Part shown: one piece after another, positions 1-8,400 of the stretch
How the letters are laid out: each line of letters starts with the position of its first letter
How positions within the stretch are numbered: position 1 is the stretch's first letter
Position numbers and translations under genes: made by a program
Notes under the pieces: model-generated
Database searches by the model: none
Seen by the model: only the letters and a program-made list of their open reading frames with translations
Told to the model about the DNA's origin: nothing
Origin: an uncultured Clostridia bacterium
Lineage (GTDB): Bacteria; Bacillota; Clostridia; TANB77; CAG-508
Assembly: GCA_948528155.1 (NCBI GenBank)
Contig: CAOSZT010000050.1
Span: 1-13,840, forward strand
Direction of reading: 5' to 3'
DNA: 13,840 bases

Positions 1-123
1 CAACGTCCCCTCTGTCCCAAAGGAGTGTCCCTTTTTCCCGCCATTTAGGGATTTTCAGCAACGTCCCTTTTGTCCTTTTTAGCAACGTCCCTTTTGTCCG
101 CCTCTCTGTCCTAGCAACGTTCC
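1..123. repeat. short-unit interspersed repeat array, cut by the window edge
   Basis: On the plus strand a 19-base unit (AGCAACGTCCCTTTTGTCC) occurs exactly at 57-75 and again at 81-99, 24 bases apart. A close variant lies at 1-19 and a partial one at 113-123. Between them, 20-40 holds a related C-rich segment containing AAAGGAGTGTCCCTTT, which can fold on itself. The composition (C-runs on one strand, G-runs on the other) differs sharply from the AT-rich surroundings. I know similar GGGAC-rich dispersed repeats from other bacteria, often lying at gene 3' ends, but cannot name this family. The array continues past the left edge and overlaps the last codons of the leftward gene. Confidence 0.8.
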
Positions 124-1028
124 TCTTTTTCTTTTTCCCTCTTTTTTTCTATAAAGAATTTGAAGGCTTGTAAAGCTACTAATATAAAAATTCCAATTAT
201 GAAAAATAAAATGTTGAAAGTTTCTAAACTCATAGCAGGTTGAGGATCAGAAAGTGTTGCTGGACCATTTATTATTGAATAAAGTGAGCCTAACATCATT
301 CCAATTATAGAGTAAATAGTTTGACTTCTATATTTGTCTAAGCATTTTCTAATTAATCTAACAAATAGTATAATTCCTGCAATTATTCCTAAACCAAATA
401 TAAATAATATTGGAAAAAATGAAAAATTAAAATGTAGAAATTCTTTAATTGCATTTGTTATAGGAATGTATAATCCAAATATTAGTAAAAGTGTTGAGCC
501 TGATATCCCAGGTAAAACCATTGCAGAAATTGCTATTGCTGCTGTAATGAACACATATATTATTGTTTTTAAGCTTAAATTTGAAATATCTACTGTTTGA
601 CCATTAGAAGATGTTAACATAGTGATTAAAACTACTAACCCAATTCCTAATATTGTAAAAATAATACTTTTATAATTACTTTTTAATATTTCTTTTTCTT
701 CATATATTACTATTGGAATTGCAAATATGATAAATCCAATAAAAAGTGAACTCATAGCATATATTTGTGTGTTAAATAAATTTGATAATATTGTTACTGA
801 AATTGCAAATCCAATAACCCAGCCAATTCCTAATTTTATTAAGAATTTTAAGGCTATTTTTTTATCTTCTAAATTTCCTCTAAATAAATTATCTAGTGAA
901 CTAATAAATTTGTCATAAAATCCTAATAAAAATGCTACTGTTCCTCCAGATACACCAGGCACACTGTCGGCTAGTGCCATACAAAAACCTTGAATAAAGT
1001 TCATAATTAATTCTTTTATTTTTTTCAT
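111..1028 (-). CDS. popT: DUF368 family membrane protein, polyprenyl-phosphate transporter
   Basis: The 305-residue protein is almost wholly hydrophobic, with roughly eight or nine membrane segments. The family hallmark is clear: ADSVPGVSGGT at residues 20-30 and a second, pseudo-symmetric PGISGST at 173-179, giving an internally duplicated fold with paired re-entrant loops. DUF368 proteins are known, together with DedA proteins, as undecaprenyl-phosphate translocases that return the lipid carrier across the cytoplasmic membrane for cell wall synthesis; the symbol popT comes from that work and function here is by family membership. The ATG at 1028-1026 is preceded by GAAGGG at about 7 nt and by a promoter at 1057-1085. 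The C-terminal tail is charged (KKREKEKEERC); its last codons and TAG stop lie in the repeat array, so the native end may have been replaced. It is transcribed divergently from rpoB. Confidence 0.88.
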   Translation of the reverse strand: MKKIKELIMNFIQGFCMALADSVPGVSGGTVAFLLGFYDKFISSLDNLFRGNLEDKKIALKFLIKLGIGWVIGFAISVTILSNLFNTQIYAMSSLFIGFIIFAIPIVIYEEKEILKSNYKSIIFTILGIGLVVLITMLTSSNGQTVDISNLSLKTIIYVFITAAIAISAMVLPGISGSTLLLIFGLYIPITNAIKEFLHFNFSFFPILFIFGLGIIAGIILFVRLIRKCLDKYRSQTIYSIIGMMLGSLYSIINGPATLSDPQPAMSLETFNILFFIIGIFILVALQAFKFFIEKKREKEKEERC

Positions 1029-1056
1029 ATGTTTTCCCTTCTTTTTATTTTTTTGT

Positions 1057-1085
1057 ATTTTACTATATAAAAATTATTTTGTCAA
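1057..1085 (-). promoter_or_regulatory. sigma-A promoter for the DUF368 gene
   Basis: Read on the minus strand, TTGACA (1085-1080) and TAAAAT (1062-1057) are separated by exactly 17 bases. Transcription would start near 1050, about 22 nt before the ATG. The -35 is a perfect consensus and the -10 differs at one position. Confidence 0.75.
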
Positions 1086-1144
1086 AAAAAATAGTATTAG
1101 TAAAATAAAAAATTTATGATTTTGGTAGTTTTTTCCTAAATTTG

Positions 1145-1179
1145 TTGACTTTGACCATAAAAATATGTTATTATATACA
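1145..1179 (+). promoter_or_regulatory. promoter for the rpoB-rpoC-tadA operon
   Basis: Two overlapping solutions exist. TTGACT (1145-1150) pairs with TATTAT (1169-1174) at 18 bases, and TTGACC (1151-1156) pairs with TATACA (1174-1179) at 17 bases. Either gives a start near 1181-1186 and an untranslated leader of about 265 nt before rpoB. The promoter is back to back with that of the DUF368 gene. Confidence 0.65.
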
Positions 1180-1284
1180 GTGAATTTATATGTAATTTAA
1201 AATCAAAATATTTTAATCAAAAGAAATATCAAAAATACACAGTTAAAAATTTAAGAAAAGAGGAATTAAATATAGCAAAATTAT

Positions 1285-1418
1285 AATAAATATAATTCGA
1301 AAAGCAGGCGAATTATATTTATTGTGAAAGTAACTATATTCTAAGAAGGACTTTTCTTAAAATCAAATAAATTAATTTCTAAGTCAAGTGTTAAACACTT
1401 TCTAGAATTAAAAATTCT
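1285..1418 (+). promoter_or_regulatory. rpoB leader with four consecutive stem-loops
   Basis: The rpoB leader contains a perfect 15-bp stem (1285-1299 with 1309-1323) closing a 9-nt loop, then shorter stems at 1342-1347/1354-1359, 1386-1391/1395-1400 and 1404-1409/1413-1418. None has a U-run after it, so none looks like a terminator. The first loop carries AAGCAG (1302-1307), complementary to CTGCTT (1417-1422) about 12 nt before the ribosome site, so a long-range contact is possible; that contact overlaps the last small stem and would compete with it. I do not recognise a known riboswitch or ribosomal protein leader. Confidence 0.5.
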
Positions 1419-1433
1419 GCTTCAATTAAAAAT

Positions 1434-1450
1434 AAGGAGTGATTTTTTTG
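1434..1450 (+). promoter_or_regulatory. ribosome binding site that sets a TTG start for rpoB
   Basis: AAGGAG at 1434-1439 is followed after 8 nt by TTG at 1448-1450. The upstream in-frame GTG at 1439-1441 overlaps the Shine-Dalgarno itself and cannot be the start served by it. Confidence 0.8.
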
Positions 1451-4400
1451 AAAATTAAAGACATTCAATATGAAAAGGCTTCAAGAAAAGATTTCGCAAA
1501 AGTTGGAGATTTTATTGAAATGCCAAACCTAATTAAAGTACAAAAGGATTCTTATGAATGGTTTATTAATGAAGGATTAGGAGAAGTATTAAAAGATATA
1601 TCACCAATAGAAGATTATTCTGGAAATCTTGTTCTTGAATTTTTTGACTATTATATGGAAGACAAAACTAAATATTCAATTGAAGATTCAAAAGAAAGAG
1701 ATGCAACATATTCATCAAGACTACATGTTAAAGTTCGTTTAATTAATCGTGAAACTGGAGAAATTAAAGAACAAGAAATTTATTTAGGTGATTTCCCATT
1801 AATGACAGATAGTGGAACATTTATAATAAATGGTGCAGAAAGAGTTGTTGTCAGTCAGTTAGTTCGTTCACCAGGATGTTATTATTTAGAAGAATTTGAT
1901 ACAAAAACAGGAAAAAAGATTTTTAATTCTACAGTAATGCCTTTAAGAGGAGCTTGGCTAGAATATGAAACAGATGGAAATGATATTTTTTATGTTCGTG
2001 TTGATAGGACAAGAAAGTTACCAGTAACAACACTTTTAAGAGCTATAGGAGTTGTATCAGATGATCAAATAAGAGATTTATTTGGTGAAGAAGAATTATT
2101 AACTGCTACAATTTCAAAAGATACAATTAAAAGTCAAGATGATGCATTAATTGAAATATATAAAAAGTTAAGACCAGGAGAACTTCCAACAGTAGATGCA
2201 GCAAGAAGTTTATTTGATGGATTATTTTATGATAATAGAAGATATGATTTAGCAAAAGTTGGTAGATATAAATTTAACCAAAAATTAAGCTTAGCTATAA
2301 GAATAACAGGAAAAGTATCTGCTAAAGATATTGTTGATAGAGAAACAGGCGAGGTTTTTGTACAAGCAGGAGAAGTTATTACAAAAGAAGTAGCTGAAAA
2401 TATTAAAAACTCAGGAATTAATATTGTAGATATATTAGTTGGTGAAAGAACTGTAAGAATTATAGGTAATTCAACAGTAGATATTCATAAAGTATTACCT
2501 ACAGTAGATCTAAGTTCTTTAAATATTAGAGAAGAAGTTGATTATCAAGTATTACAAAACATAATTGAAAATACTGATGAGAAAAATCTAGTGAAAGAAA
2601 TTGGTCAAAGAATAGATGAATTAATACCAAAACATATAACAACAGAAGATATGATTGCTTCTATAAATTATGTATTAAATTTATCACATGGAGTTGGAAT
2701 TATTGATGATATAGATCACTTGGCAAACCGTAGAATTAGATGTGTTGGTGAGTTATTACAAAATCAATTTAGAATTGGTTTAACAAGACTAGAAAGAGTA
2801 GTAAGAGAGAGAATGACAATTCAAGATTTAGATGTTGTAACACCACAAACATTAATAAATACAAAACCAATAACATCATCAATAAGAGAATTTTTTGGAA
2901 GTTCACAATTATCTCAATTTATGGACCAAACAAATCCACTTTCAGAATTAACGCATAAAAGAAGAATTTCAGCATTAGGACCAGGGGGACTTACAAGAGA
3001 GAGAGCTGGTTTTGAGGTTAGAGATGTTCATTATACACATTATGGTAGATTATGTCCAATAGAATCACCAGAAGGACCAAACATTGGACTTATATCAGCA
3101 CTTTCATCATTTGCTAAAATAAATGAATATGGATTTATAGAAACACCATATAGAAAAATAGATCCAGAAACACATAGAGCAACAGATGAAGTTGAATACA
3201 TGAGTGCAGACATAGAAGATAATTATATTATTGCTCAAGCTTCAGAGCCTATGGATAAAAATAACGAATTTGTAAATAACAGAATTAGAGTTAGATATAA
3301 AAATGAAATAATAGAAGTTGATAAAGATAAAGTTCAATATATTGATGTTTCACCAAAACAGTTAGTTTCAGTTGCTGCAGCAATGATTCCATTCTTAGAG
3401 CATGATGATGCAAAAAGATCATTGATGGGAGCAAACATGCAAAGACAAGCTGTTCCATTAATGATAACAGAAAGACCAATAGTTGGAACAGGTATAGAAT
3501 ATAGAGCAGCTAAAGATTCAGGAATAATGATTTTAGCTGAAGATGATGGTGTAATTCAGAAAGTTACAGGTGATGCCATAACTGTTAAATATAGTAATGG
3601 AAAAACTCTTGTACATAAATTGCGTAAATTTAAAAGAACAAATGGTGGAACTTGTATAAATCAAAGACCAATTGTTAAAGTTGGTGAAAAAGTTAAAAAA
3701 GGAGATAGCATTGCAGATGGACCATCAACTAAAGATGGAGAAATGTCTTTAGGAAAAAATGCTTTAGTAGCGATTTCAACTTGGGAAGGTTTTAATTATG
3801 AAGATGCTATTTTGTTAAATGAAAGATTAGTTAAAGAAGATGTATTTACATCAATTCATATTGAAGAATATGATTGTGAATGTCGTGATACTAAATTAGG
3901 ACCAGAGGAGATTACAAGAGATATACCAAATGTTGGTGATGATGTTTTAAAAGATCTAGATGAAAATGGAATAATAAGAATTGGTGCAGAGGTAAGACCT
4001 GGAGACATATTGGTTGGTAAGGTTACTCCAAAGGGTGAAACAGAATTAACAGCAGAGGAAAGATTATTAAGGGCTATTTTTGGAGAAAAGGCTAGAGAAG
4101 TAAGAGATACTTCATTAAGAGTGCCACATGGAGAAGCTGGAACAATAGTAGATGTTAAAATATTTACTAGAGACAATTCAGATGAATTAGGACCAGGTGT
4201 AAATCAAATAATTAGATGTTATATAGCAACAAAAAGAAAAATATCTGTTGGAGATAAAATGGCTGGACGTCATGGAAATAAAGGTGTTATATCAAGAGTA
4301 TTGCCAGAAGAAGATATGCCATTTATGCCAGATGGAACACCAATAGATATATTACTAAATCCACTTGGATTGCCTTCTCGTATGAATTTAGGGCAAATAC

Positions 4401-5206
4401 TTGAAGTTCATTTAGGAGGAGCTGCAAAAGCTTTAGGATGGCATGTAGCAACACCAGTTTTTGATGGTGCAACACAAAAAGATGTAGAGGAATTATTACA
4501 ACAAGCTGGTATGAGTGAAGATGGAAAATCAATATTATATGATGGTAGAACAGGAGATCCTTTTGATAAACCAATTACAGTTGGTGTTATGTATATGTTA
4601 AAACTTCACCATTTAGTTGATGATAAAATTCATGCTCGTTCAACTGGACCATATTCATTAGTTACACAACAACCACTTGGAGGTAAAGCACAATTTGGTG
4701 GACAACGTTTTGGAGAAATGGAAGTGTGGGCATTAGAGGCATATGGTGCAGCTTATACTTTACAAGAAATGCTTACAGTGAAATCAGATGATGTTGTTGG
4801 TAGAGTAAAAACATATGAAGCAATTGTTAAAGGAGAGAATATCCCTGAACCAGGTGTTCCAGAGAGCTTTAAGGTTTTAGTAAAAGAATTGCAATCTTTA
4901 GGTTTAGATGTTCGTTTATATTCTGAAGATAATAAAGAGCTTGAACTAAAAGAAAATATTGATGAAGGTATTGAATATGACCCAGAGAAAGATAAAAAGT
5001 TATTAGCTGAAGAACAACTTATTGTTGCTGATGATATTGCAGATGGTTACAGTGAGGAAGCAGATGAAGAAGTTTTATTAGAACAAGAAGAACTTGAAGA
5101 TAGTGATGAGTTTTTTGAAGAATTAGATGATGTAGATGATGAGGCTATTTTTGATAATGATTTAGCAAATGACAATCTTGATAATGATGATGATATTATT
5201 GAATAG
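1448..5206 (+). CDS. rpoB: DNA-directed RNA polymerase subunit beta
   Basis: Core RNA polymerase beta subunit, 1252 residues from the TTG start. The N-terminus (MPNLIKVQKDSYEWF) and all main conserved blocks are present. The rifampicin-pocket segment is wild type: D493, H503 and S508 correspond to E. coli D516, H526 and S531. GDKMAGRHGNKG carries K937 and K945, matching E. coli K1065 and K1073, which contact the growing RNA and substrate in the active centre. The C-terminal anchor region (GGKAQFGGQRFGEMEVWALEA, shown here only as a landmark) is intact. After about residue 1187 comes an unusually long acidic tail: 32 of the last 65 residues are Asp or Glu, with no Lys or Arg. It is first in an operon with rpoC and tadA. 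Ribosomal protein genes rplJ and rplL, common upstream neighbours, are absent; the gene has its own promoter and structured leader. Confidence 0.98.
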   Translation: MKIKDIQYEKASRKDFAKVGDFIEMPNLIKVQKDSYEWFINEGLGEVLKDISPIEDYSGNLVLEFFDYYMEDKTKYSIEDSKERDATYSSRLHVKVRLINRETGEIKEQEIYLGDFPLMTDSGTFIINGAERVVVSQLVRSPGCYYLEEFDTKTGKKIFNSTVMPLRGAWLEYETDGNDIFYVRVDRTRKLPVTTLLRAIGVVSDDQIRDLFGEEELLTATISKDTIKSQDDALIEIYKKLRPGELPTVDAARSLFDGLFYDNRRYDLAKVGRYKFNQKLSLAIRITGKVSAKDIVDRETGEVFVQAGEVITKEVAENIKNSGINIVDILVGERTVRIIGNSTVDIHKVLPTVDLSSLNIREEVDYQVLQNIIENTDEKNLVKEIGQRIDELIPKHITTEDMIASINYVLNLSHGVGIIDDIDHLANRRIRCVGELLQNQFRIGLTRLERVVRERMTIQDLDVVTPQTLINTKPITSSIREFFGSSQLSQFMDQTNPLSELTHKRRISALGPGGLTRERAGFEVRDVHYTHYGRLCPIESPEGPNIGLISALSSFAKINEYGFIETPYRKIDPETHRATDEVEYMSADIEDNYIIAQASEPMDKNNEFVNNRIRVRYKNEIIEVDKDKVQYIDVSPKQLVSVAAAMIPFLEHDDAKRSLMGANMQRQAVPLMITERPIVGTGIEYRAAKDSGIMILAEDDGVIQKVTGDAITVKYSNGKTLVHKLRKFKRTNGGTCINQRPIVKVGEKVKKGDSIADGPSTKDGEMSLGKNALVAISTWEGFNYEDAILLNERLVKEDVFTSIHIEEYDCECRDTKLGPEEITRDIPNVGDDVLKDLDENGIIRIGAEVRPGDILVGKVTPKGETELTAEERLLRAIFGEKAREVRDTSLRVPHGEAGTIVDVKIFTRDNSDELGPGVNQIIRCYIATKRKISVGDKMAGRHGNKGVISRVLPEEDMPFMPDGTPIDILLNPLGLPSRMNLGQILEVHLGGAAKALGWHVATPVFDGATQKDVEELLQQAGMSEDGKSILYDGRTGDPFDKPITVGVMYMLKLHHLVDDKIHARSTGPYSLVTQQPLGGKAQFGGQRFGEMEVWALEAYGAAYTLQEMLTVKSDDVVGRVKTYEAIVKGENIPEPGVPESFKVLVKELQSLGLDVRLYSEDNKELELKENIDEGIEYDPEKDKKLLAEEQLIVADDIADGYSEEADEEVLLEQEELEDSDEFFEELDDVDDEAIFDNDLANDNLDNDDDIIE

Positions 5207-5249
5207 ATTTTTTGTAATTTAGTTTGAAATTTTTCATGAAGTGAGACTT

Positions 5250-5277
5250 TTGATATTAATAAACATAAAAATATAAA
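5250..5277 (+). promoter_or_regulatory. possible internal promoter upstream of rpoC
   Basis: TTGATA (5250-5255) and TATAAA (5272-5277) are 16 bases apart. In sequence this AT-rich such a pair can arise by chance. If used, it would make an rpoC transcript with a leader of about 175 nt that includes the stem-loops at 5289-5424. Confidence 0.3.
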
Positions 5278-5288
5278 TAATTAAATAG

Positions 5289-5424
5289 ATTTCAAAAAGT
5301 TAAAAATCGACAGTATGGAATTGCACCAGCAGAGGATAGATTTTAAACTGTTTTGAAATTAAGTTAGTCATAGCGACAAAGTAGCTTTGCGAATGACTTA
5401 TACAATTAACCAAAGGGAAATTGT
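5289..5424 (+). promoter_or_regulatory. structured RNA element in the rpoB-rpoC gap
   Basis: Three stem-loops follow one another in the 253-nt gap. The first pairs 5289-5308 with 5339-5359: 19 base pairs with one bulged G (5350) and one A-A mismatch (5302/5345), enclosing a 30-nt loop of more balanced composition. The second pairs 5367-5371 with 5393-5397 and 5377-5381 with 5385-5389 around a 3-nt loop, with a small internal interruption. The third pairs ACAATT (5402-5407) with AATTGT (5419-5424). None is followed by a U-run, so this is not a terminator. A processing site, a translational control element for rpoC, or a small RNA are all possible. I do not recognise a known family. Confidence 0.55.
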
Positions 5425-5459
5425 AAACCTTAATAAAAATAATTTAGGGGGAAATAAGT

Positions 5460-8400
5460 GTGGACGAATTAGATATTTTTAATAAAATAAAAATAGGAAT
5501 TGCATCAGATGAAAAAATAAGAGAATGGTCAAAAGGTGAAGTAAAAAAGCCAGAGACTATAAATTATAGAACATTAAAACCAGAAAAAGATGGTTTATTC
5601 TGTGAGAGAATATTTGGACCAACAAAAGACTGGGAATGTCATTGTGGAAAATATAAAAGGGTTAGATATAAAGGAATAGTATGTGATAGATGTGGTGTTG
5701 AAGTAACAAAATCAAAAGTAAGAAGAGAGAGAATGGGACATATTGAACTTGCTGCACCAGTAGCACATATATGGTATTTTAAAGGAATACCAAGCAGAAT
5801 TGCATTAATATTAGATGTTTCACCAAGAAATTTAGAAAAAGTTGTTTATTTTGCTTCTTATATTGTTGTAGATAAAGGTGAAACTGATTTAAGTGTATGT
5901 CAAGTATTAACAGAAAAAGAATATCATGAAGTAGAAGAAAAATATGGTAGAGGTTCATTTAAAGCTAGAATGGGAGCAGAAGCTTTAAAAGAATTATTGG
6001 AAAAAGTTGATTTAGATAAATTATCTAAAGATATAAGAAAAGAACTAGAAAATGCAAGTGAGCAAAAGAAAAGCAAATTAGTAAAGAGATTAGACACAAT
6101 TGATGCTTTTAGACTTTCTAATACAAAACCTGAATGGATGGTTATGTCAGTTGTACCAGTAATTCCACCAGAATTAAGACCGATGGTTCAATTAGATGGT
6201 GGTAGATTTGCAACTTCTGACTTAAATGATTTATATAGAAGAGTTATAAATAGAAATAATAGATTAAAAAGATTATTGGAATTAGGTGCACCAGAAATAA
6301 TTGTAAGAAATGAAAAAAGAATGTTACAAGAATCAGTTGATGCGTTAATAGATAATAGTAGAAGAGGTAGACCAGTTACAGGTGCTGGAAATAGACCTTT
6401 AAAATCATTGTCAGATTTGTTAAAAGGAAAACAGGGAAGATTTCGTCAAAACTTGTTAGGAAAAAGGGTTGACTATTCTGGACGTTCAGTTATTGTTGTA
6501 GGACCAGAGCTTAATATATATCAATGTGGTCTTCCAAAAGAAATGGCTGTAGAGTTATTTAAACCATTTGTAATGAAAGAATTGGTTGGAAGAGGGATAG
6601 CACAGAATATAAAAAATGCTAAAAGAATGGTAGAAAGACTAAAACCAGAAGTATGGGAAATATTAGAAGATGTTATAAAAGATCATCCAGTAATGTTAAA
6701 CCGTGCTCCTACATTACACAGACTAGGAATTCAGGCATTTGAGCCAGTATTAGTTGAAGGTAGAGCAATAAAACTTCACCCATTAGTATGTGAGGCATTT
6801 AATGCTGACTTTGATGGTGATCAAATGGCTGTGCATTTACCACTTTCACCAGAAGCACAAGCTGAATCAAGATATTTAATGCTTGCAACAAATAACTTAT
6901 TGAAACCACAAGATGGAAAACCAGTTGCAGTACCTAGACTAGATATGATTTTAGGAAGTTATTATTTAACAATGACATTAGATGGTGAAAAAGGAGAAGG
7001 AAAATATTTTAAAGATCCTGAAGAAGCAATAATGGCATTTGAAAATAATGAAGTAGCTATCCATGCAAAAATATTTGTTAAAATGACAAAAGAGATTGAT
7101 GGTGAAATAAAGTCTAAAAAAATTGAAACAAGTGTTGGAAGAATTATATTTAATCAAGGAATACCACAAGATTTAGAATTTGTAGATAGAAAACAAGATC
7201 CATTCCAATACGAAATAGATTTTCCAGTTGTTAAAAAATCAATGGGACAAATAATAGAAAAAGTAATTAGAGTACATGGTGTTGTTGAGTCTGCGGAAGT
7301 TATAGATTATGTAAAATCTTTAGGATTTAAGTATTCAACAATAGCAGGAATAACATTCTCAATGAGTGATGTAAAAGTACCAGAAGCTAAAAGAGGTTTA
7401 CTTGAAGATGCTGATAAACAAATAGAAAATATAAGAAAACAATATGCAAGAGGATTAATAACAAATGATGAAAGATATAATTCAGTTATCAAAGTATGGG
7501 AAGATGCAACAAAGAAAATAAGTGCTGCAATGGAAGACAATTTTGATGATTTAAACCCAATATATATGATGGTTAAATCTGGAGCCAGAGGTAATATGAA
7601 CCAATTAAGACAAATTGCTGGTATTCGTGGACTTATGGCTAGTACAACAGGTAAAGCGGTTGAGATTCCTATAAAATCATCTTTTGCAGAAGGACTAGAT
7701 GCCCTAGAGTACTTTATTTCTGCACATGGTGCGCGTAAAGGACTTTCAGATACTGCGTTAAGAACAGCTGACTCTGGATATTTAACAAGAAGACTTGTTG
7801 ATGTATCACAAGATATAATAGTTAGAGAACATGATTGTGGAACAAGTGAGGGGTTAGTAGTTTATGATATAAAAGATGGAAATCAGATAATAGAAAAAAT
7901 GCAAGAAAGATTAGTTGGAAGATATCCAGTAGAGGATGTATATAATCCAGAAACTAAAGAACTTATTGTAGATACAGAAACAATGATAACAGAGGAAATT
8001 GCTGATAAAATAGTATTATCAGGAATTGAAAAACTAGAAGTACGTTCAGTTTTAGCTTGTAGATCTAAACATGGTGTTTGTCAAAAATGTTATGGAATGG
8101 GATTAGCAAGAAGAAACTTAGTATCAATAGGGGAATCTGTTGGTATTATTGCTGCTCAATCAATTGGTGAGCCAGGTACACAGCTTACTATGAGAACTAT
8201 TCACTCTGGTGGTGTTGCTGGTGTTGCTGATATTACACAAGGTCTTCCAAGGGTTGAAGAATTGTTTGAAGCTAGAAAACCTAAGGGTGTTGCAATCATT
8301 ACTGAAATTGCTGGTAAAGTTAAAGTTAAAGAAACTAAAAAGAAAAAAGAGGTTATTGTTACTTCTTCTGATGATTCAAAAACATATACAATACCATTTG

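Noticed and set aside
1..123. CRISPR array
   Set aside because: Units are about 19 bases with irregular 5- to 32-base offsets and diverged copies, spacers are too short, and there are no cas genes.
1439..1447. GTG at 1439 as the rpoB start
   Set aside because: It lies within the Shine-Dalgarno AAGGAG; the TTG at 1448 has proper spacing and matches where RpoB homologues begin.
3291..4574. Minus-strand open frames within rpoB, and similar ones in rpoC
   Set aside because: They lie opposite highly conserved coding sequence, have no ribosome sites and show no recognisable protein features.
5315..5356. 13-codon ATG frame in the rpoB-rpoC gap
   Set aside because: It has no ribosome site and lies inside the large stem-loop, so it is probably chance.
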